From Pseudomonadota bacterium (GTDB taxonomy: Bacteria; Pseudomonadota; Gammaproteobacteria; Burkholderiales; Rhodocyclaceae): a DNA stretch of 60,528 nucleotides. The stretch is taken from contig JAGTRX010000002.1 of assembly GCA_018262285.1 (NCBI GenBank), positions 1 to 60,528 of the forward strand, written 5' to 3'. The notes under the pieces are model-generated. The model saw only the letters and a program-made list of their open reading frames with translations, did no database searches and was not told the DNA's origin. The position numbers were made by a program, and so were the translations under genes. Shown here piece by piece: positions 53,088-60,528 of the stretch (positions are counted from its first letter, which is position 1; each line of letters begins with the position of its first letter).

Positions 53088-54298
53088 AATGGCTTTTATT
53101 CGCCTGGAAAAATGTGCTGCGCAATCGCCGCCGCGCACTGCTGGCCCTGCTGATCATCGCAGTCGGCACGGCGGCCGGCTTGATCGGTGGCGGTTTTGCG
53201 CTCTTTACTTATGAGTCGCTGGCGGAAATGACTGCCCGCGATACCGGCCATGTCGTTGTCGCCCACAGCGCCTATTTTGGCGATGACGAGGATCTGCCCA
53301 TGAAAAACGGCTTGTCCGGTGCCGGCAAGTTGACCGAAAAATTCGCCGAGATGCCCGGCGTGCGCGCTGTGGTGCCACGCCTGCACTTCTCCGGCCTCAT
53401 CTCCAATGGCGACAAGTCGAGCATTTTTGTTGGCACCGGCGTCGATCCGGAAACTGAATTTCGCCTGCGCGGCCCGCAAATGACTTTTGTTTCCGGCGAG
53501 GTGCTTTCTTCACCCGCGCCTTCAGTGCCGGAAGTCGTCATCGGCAACGAGCTGGCCAGGCAGATGAAGGCCAAACCGGGCAGTTCGCTGACCCTGCTCG
53601 CCACCACGACGGAAGGCAATCTCAACGCCGTCGATGTCACCGTCAAGGGCATCATCAGCGTTGGCGTGCCGGATATCGACAAGCGTCTAGTGCTCACCGC
53701 CCTGCCTGCCGCGCAGAAACTGCTATTGACCGACAAGGTCAGCACGCTGTCGCTCTACCTCAAGGACACCAGCCAGACCGACGCCACCCTGGCGCTGGTG
53801 AAGACTGCCGAGCCGCAACTGGCGGCGAAAACCTGGCTCGATCTGGCGGTGTTCTACCAGTCGGTCAAGGAGTTGTACAACCGAATTTTCGGTATTCTCG
53901 GCGCCATCATGGTCGTCATCATCCTGTTCGCCATGATCAACACGCTGGGCATGGCGGTAGTCGAACGCACCCGCGAAATCGGCACCCTGCGCGCCATCGG
54001 CAGCCAGCCCGGCGAAATCGTTCGCAATTTCGTGCTGGAAGGGCTGGTGATTGGCGGGGGCGGTGCGGTACTCGGCATGCTGATGGCGTTAGCAATCACT
54101 GTTTTCCTGATGTTCGCCAATCTCCAGATGCCGCCGCCACCCGGACGTTCCACCGGCTATGCCTTGCTGATCAATTATTCCACCCCGCTTTATCTCGGCG
54201 CCGCGCTGACAGTGCTGCTGGTTTCCGGCATTGCGGCCTGGCTTGTCAGCGTCAAGGCGGCGCGCAAACCCATTACGGAGGCTCTCGCTCATGTTTAA
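53084..54298 (+). CDS. ABC transporter permease, FtsX/MacB type
   Basis: 404 residues: one N-terminal helix (RALLALLIIAVGTAAGLIGGG), a large periplasmic domain (about 45-260), and three C-terminal helices of the FtsX fold (ILGAIMVVIILFAMINTLGMAV, IGGGGAVLGMLMALAITVFLMF, LYLGAALTVLLVSGIAAWLV, in short runs). EIGTLRAIGSQPGEI is the conserved cytoplasmic coupling motif. ATG overlaps the ATPase stop. Confidence 0.92.
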   Translation: MKWLLFAWKNVLRNRRRALLALLIIAVGTAAGLIGGGFALFTYESLAEMTARDTGHVVVAHSAYFGDDEDLPMKNGLSGAGKLTEKFAEMPGVRAVVPRLHFSGLISNGDKSSIFVGTGVDPETEFRLRGPQMTFVSGEVLSSPAPSVPEVVIGNELARQMKAKPGSSLTLLATTTEGNLNAVDVTVKGIISVGVPDIDKRLVLTALPAAQKLLLTDKVSTLSLYLKDTSQTDATLALVKTAEPQLAAKTWLDLAVFYQSVKELYNRIFGILGAIMVVIILFAMINTLGMAVVERTREIGTLRAIGSQPGEIVRNFVLEGLVIGGGGAVLGMLMALAITVFLMFANLQMPPPPGRSTGYALLINYSTPLYLGAALTVLLVSGIAAWLVSVKAARKPITEALAHV

Positions 54299-55028
54299 TC
54301 GCAAAACCGCTCTTTTCCTGGCCGCGCTGCTGGTTTCCGCGACCAGTTTCGCCGCCGATGTCAAAACACTCTTGAAGCAGGCCGACGAGTTCCGGCTCAA
54401 TCTCGAATCGGCCCGCGTCGATACCGAGGTGCGCGTTTTCAAGGGTGAAACCCTCGATAAAACCCGGCTCTACAGCGTATTTATCAAGCCCGAACGCCGC
54501 TCGCTGGTGGTCTTCCGCTCCGCGGTCGAGCGCGGCCAGAAAATGCTGATGCTCGGCGACGATTTCTGGCTGGTCATGCCGAGCAGCGCCCGGCCCTTGC
54601 GCATCACGCCGATGCAGAAATTGCTGGGCGATGCCTCCACCGGCGATGTCGCCACGCTGACCTGGTCGGGCGACTACGATGGCAAGATCGTCGGCGAGGA
54701 AAAAGTCGGTGACATTGTCTGCTACAAGCTCGATATCGTCGGCCAGCGCAAAGGCGTCAGCTATCCGCGCATCGTGCTGTACGTGGCCAAGAACGGTAGC
54801 TTTCCGGTCAAGGCCGAGTTGTATGTCGCTTCCGACAAACTCGCCAAAATGGCCGAGTTCAAGCTGGGTAATGTCGATGGCCGCAAGCTGGTGACAACGA
54901 TGACTCTCACCGATCATTTGCAAAAGGACCGGCGCACCGAAGTGCATTATTTGTCGCGCAGCGCCAAGACCTTGTCCGATGAGTACTACAACCCGGCCTT
55001 CCTGGTACGGGCGGAGATCGACAATTGA
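54291..55028 (+). CDS. Outer membrane lipoprotein-sorting protein (LolA/LolB fold)
   Basis: 245 residues: signal peptide (ALFLAALLVSATSFA), then a beta-clamp fold: TRLYSVFIKPERRSLVVFRS, GQKMLMLGDDFWLVMPSSARPLRITPMQKLLGDASTGDVATL (short runs), FPVKAELYVAS, KLVTTMTLTDHLQ. Members of this PF17131-like group sit beside MacB-type transporters. Overlaps the permease by 8 bases. Confidence 0.87.
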   Translation: MFNRKTALFLAALLVSATSFAADVKTLLKQADEFRLNLESARVDTEVRVFKGETLDKTRLYSVFIKPERRSLVVFRSAVERGQKMLMLGDDFWLVMPSSARPLRITPMQKLLGDASTGDVATLTWSGDYDGKIVGEEKVGDIVCYKLDIVGQRKGVSYPRIVLYVAKNGSFPVKAELYVASDKLAKMAEFKLGNVDGRKLVTTMTLTDHLQKDRRTEVHYLSRSAKTLSDEYYNPAFLVRAEIDN

Positions 55029-56287
55029 AACCGCTTTGCATCCTTGCTTTGGGCGGGCTGCTCACCCTGCCTGCCCAGGCCGAAAACGGCGTCGACCTAA
55101 CCATGACCAGCCGCCTTATCGGCGAGTTTCACCAGATTCGCCCGGACAGCCCCTTCGCTGCCGGACTGGCGCGGACCGGCTTCGGCCGCGACAACGGCCG
55201 TTTCGAAGAGGAAGTGCGCGGCAAACTTGGCTCAGTCTCGGTCTTGCTGACGGGCAGTTTTTCCGGGCAGGAAGGGCAAAACCCCAAAACCAGGCTGGTA
55301 GCGAACGAAGCCTTTATTGACTTCGGTTCCGGCGCTGACCGCTTCACCATCGGCAAGAAAATCCTCTCCGGCGATGTCGGCTACGCTTTCCGGCCCATTG
55401 ACGTTGTGCAACGCGAAGCCCGCATGCAATTGATCCCGAAAGCCCTGGAAGGCATCCCCAATCTGATGTGGGAACACTACTCCGGCCAACAAGCCTGGTC
55501 GCTGATTATCGCCAACCCGGATCGCAACCGGGGGCCGGAGCCCAACAAGGACGGCTCGCTGACCCTGCGCTATTTCAACCGCATCGGCGTCACCGACCTG
55601 CACGGCGTCGCCCGTTATTCCTCGCGCTACCGTCTGGAAGCCGGCGCCGCTTTTTCCAGCGTGCCGGAGTCCAGCCTGGAAATTCACGGCTCCTTCCTGG
55701 TGCAACAACGCGGCGAGCGCACCGTGCCCATCCGCTTGCCCGCCAATGCCAACCCCATCCTGCTGCTCGCCAGAAGCGCCGACGATCCCAATATTATGAT
55801 CAGCGAATCGCTGAAGAATCCGGCCAAAGCCTTGCTCGGCGCCACCTGGACAACCGACAACGGCTGGTCGGTGCTGGCAGAAACCTGGTGGGACGGCACA
55901 GCGCCCAAACCTGCAGACTGGCAGAATCTGGTGCGTCAGACCCAAATACGCAACGCTATGCTGGGCATGCCCGGTATTCCGGCGGAAGGCGTCAACGGCG
56001 CCTTGGCGTTGAGCACGCGCATGTTCCAGAACCCAAGCTCGACCCGGCGCGGCAATCTGTTGCGCGTCTCCTGGACTGATCCGGCCGGCAGCGGCTGGTC
56101 GACGGCGCTCGATGTCCTGCAGCGCCCACAAGGCGGCGGCTGGATCGCCACACTTTCCGCCGCCTGGGTCGCCGACAAGCTGCGCATCGAAGGCGGTTAC
56201 CGTCGCTACGGCGGCAGTGCCAATTCCGTTTATCGCCTGTTACCGGAACATCAAGTAATATTCGCCGGGATTAGCCTGGCGTTTTAA
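55025..56287 (+). CDS. Outer-membrane beta-barrel protein
   Basis: 420 residues. Signal peptide (PLCILALGGLLTLPAQA) and a chain of alternating strands (aromatic girdles: WSVLAETWWDG, GWSTALDVL, GWIATLSAAWVADKLRIEGGYRRYGGS) ending in the C-terminal Phe (GISLAF), the BAM recognition signal. TTG start at 55025 with GGAG 7 bases upstream; overlaps the sorting-protein stop (TTGA). The fifth gene of the transport set. Confidence 0.78.
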   Translation: MKPLCILALGGLLTLPAQAENGVDLTMTSRLIGEFHQIRPDSPFAAGLARTGFGRDNGRFEEEVRGKLGSVSVLLTGSFSGQEGQNPKTRLVANEAFIDFGSGADRFTIGKKILSGDVGYAFRPIDVVQREARMQLIPKALEGIPNLMWEHYSGQQAWSLIIANPDRNRGPEPNKDGSLTLRYFNRIGVTDLHGVARYSSRYRLEAGAAFSSVPESSLEIHGSFLVQQRGERTVPIRLPANANPILLLARSADDPNIMISESLKNPAKALLGATWTTDNGWSVLAETWWDGTAPKPADWQNLVRQTQIRNAMLGMPGIPAEGVNGALALSTRMFQNPSSTRRGNLLRVSWTDPAGSGWSTALDVLQRPQGGGWIATLSAAWVADKLRIEGGYRRYGGSANSVYRLLPEHQVIFAGISLAF

Positions 56288-56356
56288 GCAGAGTTCGTAA
56301 AATAGCCACAACAAACCCGATAGTCCTACAGATTTTGCCGCATACTATTTAGTGCC

Positions 56357-57364
56357 ATGCATTCTCTTGTCAACCTCGCCTTTACCATTGCGGCCAATGC
56401 ACTGATCGCCGTTTTGCTGACAATCATTGGTTTCGGTCGTGGCTTTGCTATCAACCTGCTTTTTTCGCAATGTATCGGCTTGAGCATCCTCTTTTCCATA
56501 GGATTTTCAGTACGCAGAAACATGTTGGGATGGCAACGCTGGTTGGCAATTGTTCTATCCATAATTTGCGGCAGTCTCATTGGTTCATTTCTGGCGCGCT
56601 GGCTGGCTGACTTGCCAATCGGGGTCGACCATGTTGCGCTTCAGACAACCCTGATTAGTCTCGTTTTCGGCAGCACGATTTCCATTTTTTTTATTCTGCG
56701 CGAACGCAATGCACGTTTGCAGGCCGAATTGCGCCAAGGCGAAATTGACAGACTTGAGGCTGACAAGCGCAGTATCGAAGCCCAGCTCAGAATGCTTCAG
56801 GCACAAATCGAACCGCATTTTCTCTTCAACACGCTCTCCAACGTCAGTGTCCTGATTGATTCCGAGCCCATGCTGGCCCGCCAGTTGCTGGACGCCTTGA
56901 TCCTCTACCTGCGTTCCTCCCTTGCGCGAACACGTTCAGAGCGCGCCAGTTTGAAAGACGAAATCGAATTGCTCCGCGCCTATCTGGAAATCCTCAAGAT
57001 TCGCTTGGGAGAACGACTCAATTACACTTTTGCCATCGACCCCGAATTGTGTTCGCAGCCCTTTCCACCCATGCTACTGCAACCTTTGGTCGAAAATGCC
57101 GTCACCCACGGCATTGAACCAAAACGCGGTGGCGGGGAAATCACGGTCACAGCACATCAGAAAGACGGTTGTTTGAATCTGACGGTTTGCGACAATGGGA
57201 TTGGCTTTGCCAAGATGGGGAAAATGGGCATTGGCCTCGAAAATATTCGATCCAGACTTCATGTCTTATATGGGGATACAGGCAAGCTTGAATTGAGTGA
57301 AAATGCCGACGGCGGTGTCATTGCCTCAATCCGGATTCCATTATGTACTACGAAGGAAGCGTAG
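56357..57364 (+). CDS. LytS-type sensor histidine kinase
   Basis: 335 residues: four N-terminal membrane helices (about 5-115), a short coiled coil and the His_kinase domain with the phospho-His in QIEPHFLFNTLSNVSVL and the ATP site (LVENAVTHGIEPK, DNGIGFAKMGKMGIGLENIRSRL in short runs). Its partner follows after 12 bases. Ligand unknown; this build is the LytS/YehU branch lacking a GAF domain. Confidence 0.92.
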   Translation: MHSLVNLAFTIAANALIAVLLTIIGFGRGFAINLLFSQCIGLSILFSIGFSVRRNMLGWQRWLAIVLSIICGSLIGSFLARWLADLPIGVDHVALQTTLISLVFGSTISIFFILRERNARLQAELRQGEIDRLEADKRSIEAQLRMLQAQIEPHFLFNTLSNVSVLIDSEPMLARQLLDALILYLRSSLARTRSERASLKDEIELLRAYLEILKIRLGERLNYTFAIDPELCSQPFPPMLLQPLVENAVTHGIEPKRGGGEITVTAHQKDGCLNLTVCDNGIGFAKMGKMGIGLENIRSRLHVLYGDTGKLELSENADGGVIASIRIPLCTTKEA

Positions 57365-57375
57365 CTTAAACGACT

Positions 57376-58140
57376 ATGCAAGATCTGATGGTGCAGCATC
57401 CAACCGCGCTTATTGCCGAGGACGAACCACATCTGGCCAAGTACCTTTCTTCCAGGATGGCCACATTATGGCCGGAACTCGACATTCGCTTCATTGTGGA
57501 TAATGGCGACGACGCCCTGAAACTGATCGAACAAGAAAGCCCGGACATCGCATTTCTCGACATTCGCATGCCCGGGCTTACCGGACTGGAAGTCGCCGAA
57601 CGAATGAGCAGACCCTGTCGCATCGTTTTTGTTACGGCCTACGACCAATATGCCCTTGCCGCGTTTGAACAGGCTGCCATTGACTATCTCCTGAAGCCGG
57701 TCAGCGACGAACGACTCTCCAATACCATCGCACGGCTCAAGAAGGATTGCCGGCCCCATCACGCAGACACACTTTCCGAATTGCGCCGCTTCCTGGTGAC
57801 TGCGCACCCCCCGACCTATCTGCGCTGGATACGTGCTCAATGTGGCAGCAATGTCCGTTTGGTTGCCGTTGAAGAAATATGCTATTTCCAAGCCTCCGAT
57901 AAATACACTCTGGTTGTCACGGCCGAGGCGGAACTGCTGATCCGCACGCCGATCAAGGAGCTCAGCGAACAGTTGGATCCCGAACTGTTCTGGCAAATCC
58001 ATCGCGGTACGCTGGTCAATTGTCGACAGATTGTTGCGGCGCGCCACGACGAACAGGGCCGTATTAATCTGAAATTACGTAATCGCCCTGAAACCTTGGC
58101 TGTCAGCCGTGGCCATGCCCACCTGTTCCGCCAGATGTGA
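57376..58140 (+). CDS. LytTR-family response regulator
   Basis: 254 residues: receiver domain with D62 (IAFLDIRMPG), T and K (FVTAYDQYALAAFEQAAIDYLLKP in runs), and a C-terminal LytTR DNA-binding domain (about 150-254; EEICYFQASDKYTLVVT, PELFWQIHRGTLVN). This fold binds direct repeats. The upstream kinase is its likely partner. Confidence 0.94.
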   Translation: MQDLMVQHPTALIAEDEPHLAKYLSSRMATLWPELDIRFIVDNGDDALKLIEQESPDIAFLDIRMPGLTGLEVAERMSRPCRIVFVTAYDQYALAAFEQAAIDYLLKPVSDERLSNTIARLKKDCRPHHADTLSELRRFLVTAHPPTYLRWIRAQCGSNVRLVAVEEICYFQASDKYTLVVTAEAELLIRTPIKELSEQLDPELFWQIHRGTLVNCRQIVAARHDEQGRINLKLRNRPETLAVSRGHAHLFRQM

Positions 58141-58233
58141 GAGGCGGCAACCCTTTGGCTTGAGACAGGTTTTGCGTGTTTATTGACGGAGGCAACCCCC
58201 AAAGGGCGCTGCACGCCATCGCCTTTCAAGTTC

Positions 58234-58239
58234 TATAAT
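58234..58239 (+). promoter_or_regulatory. -10 box of probable promoter for the TPR gene
   Basis: A perfect TATAAT 31 bases upstream of the ATG. The best -35 word upstream is CTGCAC with a 19-base spacer, a poor fit; therefore only the -10 box is marked. Confidence 0.35.
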
Positions 58240-58269
58240 CCGACAAAACTTATTTGGCCAGGAGTCTTT

Positions 58270-59013
58270 ATGCCGCTGCTCGGAATCATTGTCCTGCTCA
58301 TCCAGTTTTCCTTTGCCTACCATGTCTTCAAGACCGGTAGGCCGTATTGGTGGATTTTCGTCATCATGTCCTTTCCGGTCATGGGTTGCCTGATCTACTA
58401 TTTTGTCGAAGTTTTCCCCGGCTCTCGTCAGCAGCGGCAGGCGCACAAGACGGCGCGCAATCTGATTAAAAAGCTGCAGCCCGACGTCGATCTCAAACGG
58501 CGGGCGGAAGAACTGGAAATCTGCGGCAGCGTGGACAACAAAATGGCGCTGGCGGAAGAGTGCTTCAACCACCAGATGTATGCCGAAACCGCTAGTCTTT
58601 ACGAGAGCTGTCTGCAAGGGGCTTTTGCGACGGACGGGGCATTGCTCTATGGCTTGGCGCGGGTGGCGGTCGAGGGTGAATACTGGGACAAGGCGGAAAT
58701 GGCGATTGCACGGCTCAATGCCGATGCGCCGAAATTTCGTCCGCAGGAAGTTCGACTTTTGGCCGCGCGCCTTTTGCAGGGACGTGGCAAGACTGACGAA
58801 GCGCTTGCCGCCTATCGTGCTTTGATTCCCGAGTTTGTCGGGTTGGAAGCGCGCTTTCGCTATGGCGAATTGCTGCAACAGCTCGGCCAGCACGAAGCAG
58901 CGTTGCAGATGTTCAACGAAGTCATTACCCAGGCCAAACGTTTTACCTCTCCGATCGAGGCGGAGCAGCAATGGGCGGCGGCTGCCCGGCAAGCGATCAC
59001 GCCAAGCCGGTAA
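58270..59013 (+). CDS. Membrane-anchored TPR protein
   Basis: 247 residues: two membrane helices (LLGIIVLLIQFSFAYHVF and YWWIFVIMSFPVMGCLIYYFVEVF in part), then TPR repeats (MYAETASLYESCLQGAF, EYWDKAEMAIARL, KTDEALAAYRALIPEF, QHEAALQMFNEVITQAKRF). ATG follows AGGAG 7 bases upstream. It converges with the kinase gene 5 bases away. Confidence 0.85.
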   Translation: MPLLGIIVLLIQFSFAYHVFKTGRPYWWIFVIMSFPVMGCLIYYFVEVFPGSRQQRQAHKTARNLIKKLQPDVDLKRRAEELEICGSVDNKMALAEECFNHQMYAETASLYESCLQGAFATDGALLYGLARVAVEGEYWDKAEMAIARLNADAPKFRPQEVRLLAARLLQGRGKTDEALAAYRALIPEFVGLEARFRYGELLQQLGQHEAALQMFNEVITQAKRFTSPIEAEQQWAAAARQAITPSR

Positions 59014-59018
59014 AAGGT

Positions 59019-60476
59019 TTATTGTCCTGGGAACCAGAAACGCCAAGCGGTGGCTGGTGCGCCGAGCCAGACCCCCAGCAAATCTGTGTTCGATAGCTGA
59101 ATACCGGCATGACGTGACTGCGTTGGTGCCAGGAGCCGTGTCGACAAATGGCGGAAAAAATGGACGGCGCCGCTTTCGAGTAGTACCGCGTCCACGCTGG
59201 CTTGCTCGGAGATGTCGGCCACCACGCCAGAGAGGGTAAGCAGCGCCTTGCGGAAAAGTACGAGTTCATTAGGGAAGTTTGCCGTCGCCTTACTGGCCAG
59301 ACGATCAAGGAGATTGGTTAGCCAGTCGAAACCGGGGAATCTCCCCCAGCGCACGGCGGTCAGCGACTCTGCCACAGCAGCTTGCAAGGCAGCCGGGTCG
59401 CGCACTGAACCCAGTTCTACCACTGCCCGGCAAACTTGGGCGTTATTCAGGCTGAGTGCAGCCAGCATCAGCCGCATGACGGCCTCACGCTGGGTTTTGT
59501 TGAGTTGTGTCATGAGCGCCCAGTCGAGGATGGCGAGGCGGTTATCCGGGGTGATCATCAGGTTGCCAGCGTGCGGATCGGCGTGAAAAGCGCCGCTCTG
59601 CCAAAAAGGACGCGCTAGCAAGGCATCGACGACGAGTCGGGCGCGCTGGCGAAGGCTCCAGGGCGATGCCGCAATCTCGGTGATTTTGTGGCCATCGACA
59701 CGTTCCATCGCCGTTATTTTCGGCGTACAAAAGGGGAATAGCTTCGGAATCAGCACCTGCGGCCAATCGCCGTAAGTGTTTTGGGCTTCGGCCAGGTGTG
59801 CCTGCTCCTGTTCCAGTCGAATTTCATGGGCGAGCAGGCGGGCAACGCTCTCCAGAGTGTCGCGGAAACTGAAATTGGGCAGGCCATGCACCACGCAGCG
59901 TTCCTCCAGATAGGCACCGAGTTGCGACCAGATGGGCAGTTCTTCCGCCAGTTTTTCGACAACGCCGGGGCGCAGCACCTTGAAAACACCGCGCTGCGGC
60001 AGCTCAGCCGGCGCATCTGGCCAGGTGAAGGGAATGACAATTGCGACGCTGGCTTCGGCCAGAGCACGCTGGCTGACTTTCAAACCGGCAATGTGGCGCG
60101 TTGCTTGGCGGATTTGCGGCAGGACTTTTTTAATCGGGGTTGTGGGCGGCAAGGATTCCAGTGTTTGCAGGCGTTGCCGCAGTTCCAGGTCCAGGCGGCG
60201 GTCATGTGCCACCACTTGCCCCAGTTTGTGCAGGGTAGGGCATTGGCGAAAGAGGGCAATTAGTCGCCGCAAATTCGAGGCGTTGGGTGGCAGGGCAAGC
60301 TGCTCGGCGATGATGGCTTCAAAACGCGGCGCTGGTAGCTGGCCCAGAAAAAACATCAGTCCGTCACTGACCAGCGGCCGGTAGGCGGCATGGGCCGCTG
60401 GAACGAGCGCGGCCAGCCCTTGCAGGCGGGAAAGTGCCTCGGCGAAAAAAAGGTGGGTGCTGGACTTCAAGGTCAC
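59019..60476 (-). CDS. ABC1/UbiB-like atypical kinase
   Basis: 485 residues. KxGQ motif KLGQVV, the Ala-rich loop (AEASVAIV), the Lys in RGVFKVLRPG, catalytic FHADPHAGNLMI and ILDWALM at the place of the DFG/DxG metal motif, with Ala for Gly. UbiB-type kinases/ATPases support ubiquinone synthesis. Start is GTG 60476; the frame is open to the window edge but without another ATG. May be a member outside UbiB proper. Confidence 0.8.
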   Translation of the reverse strand: MTLKSSTHLFFAEALSRLQGLAALVPAAHAAYRPLVSDGLMFFLGQLPAPRFEAIIAEQLALPPNASNLRRLIALFRQCPTLHKLGQVVAHDRRLDLELRQRLQTLESLPPTTPIKKVLPQIRQATRHIAGLKVSQRALAEASVAIVIPFTWPDAPAELPQRGVFKVLRPGVVEKLAEELPIWSQLGAYLEERCVVHGLPNFSFRDTLESVARLLAHEIRLEQEQAHLAEAQNTYGDWPQVLIPKLFPFCTPKITAMERVDGHKITEIAASPWSLRQRARLVVDALLARPFWQSGAFHADPHAGNLMITPDNRLAILDWALMTQLNKTQREAVMRLMLAALSLNNAQVCRAVVELGSVRDPAALQAAVAESLTAVRWGRFPGFDWLTNLLDRLASKATANFPNELVLFRKALLTLSGVVADISEQASVDAVLLESGAVHFFRHLSTRLLAPTQSRHAGIQLSNTDLLGVWLGAPATAWRFWFPGQ

Positions 60477-60528
60477 GCTTTTTGTGAATGCAGGCGGTTC
60501 AAAGACATCATTGTAGTCTCTGCGTTTT

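Noticed and set aside
58141-58210. Two short near-repeats GGCAACCC in the gap before the TPR gene
   Set aside because: Only about 10 bases long with variable flanks; no sign of an attachment or regulator site.

Overview
The window looks like about 60 kb of chromosome from a Gram-negative betaproteobacterium, probably Rhodocyclales-like. This is an inference from gene content: gatC diverging from mreB, the ubiUVT genes for oxygen-independent ubiquinone synthesis, rapZ, rlpA and D-amino-acid aminotransferase neighbours, and moderately high GC. No rRNA, tRNA, CRISPR array, insertion sequence or prophage was seen. Protein calls rest on recognising families by eye; no database was searched.

0-9.5 kb: gatA (cut by the window edge) and gatC read leftward. 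The rod-shape operon mreBCD-mrdA-rodA-rlpA reads rightward. rodA is broken: about 34 codons that should hold the SEDS signature are missing at about 6,300 and the frame changes there. A YdjM-like membrane hydrolase and a receiver-plus-RsbW-type ATPase regulator follow. 9.5-12 kb: ubiU, ubiV and ubiT, with all four iron-sulfur cysteines in each U32 protein. 12-20 kb: mixed genes (lipoprotein, radical SAM enzyme, MaoC-like hydratase, LysR regulator, DUF4349 lipoprotein, coiled-coil protein, PAS-GGDEF protein, M20 amidohydrolase). 20-23.4 kb: a tightly overlapping run rapZ - NusG-II protein - Gx transporter - ubiX - Lon-N-like protein - lytic transglycosylase.

22.9-38.3 kb: a long, nearly gapless operon for a type IVb thin pilus of the R64 kind: transglycosylase, TcpQ/PilL-like protein, PilN secretin, PilP, PilO, PilQ ATPase, PilR, PilS pilin, a second odd ATPase, PilM-like protein, PilV-like minor pilin, two secreted proteins that may be a separately encoded pilus tip, a PAS protein with a degenerate GGDEF domain, a PilT-type ATPase, a basic proline/glutamine-rich protein and a ProQ/FinO RNA chaperone. 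It ends at a strong intrinsic terminator.

38.3-46.8 kb: two dispersed repeats, an exported eight-cysteine protein, then leftward ybeD, D-amino-acid aminotransferase, a small zinc-ribbon membrane protein, dacA, ahpF, ahpC (with an OxyR-type palindrome upstream and a terminator between ahpC and ahpF), pmbA, a histidine/glutamine-rich exported protein and a winged-helix regulator. 47-51.4 kb: an RRM-like protein, darP (yjgA) and dnaE. 51.7-56.3 kb: five overlapping genes encoding a periplasmic helical-repeat protein, a LolD/MacB-like ABC ATPase, an FtsX-type permease, a LolA/LolB-fold outer-membrane-lipoprotein-sorting protein and an outer-membrane beta-barrel, which together look like a complete envelope transport path. 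A LytS/LytTR two-component pair, a membrane TPR protein and an ABC1/UbiB-like kinase close the window.
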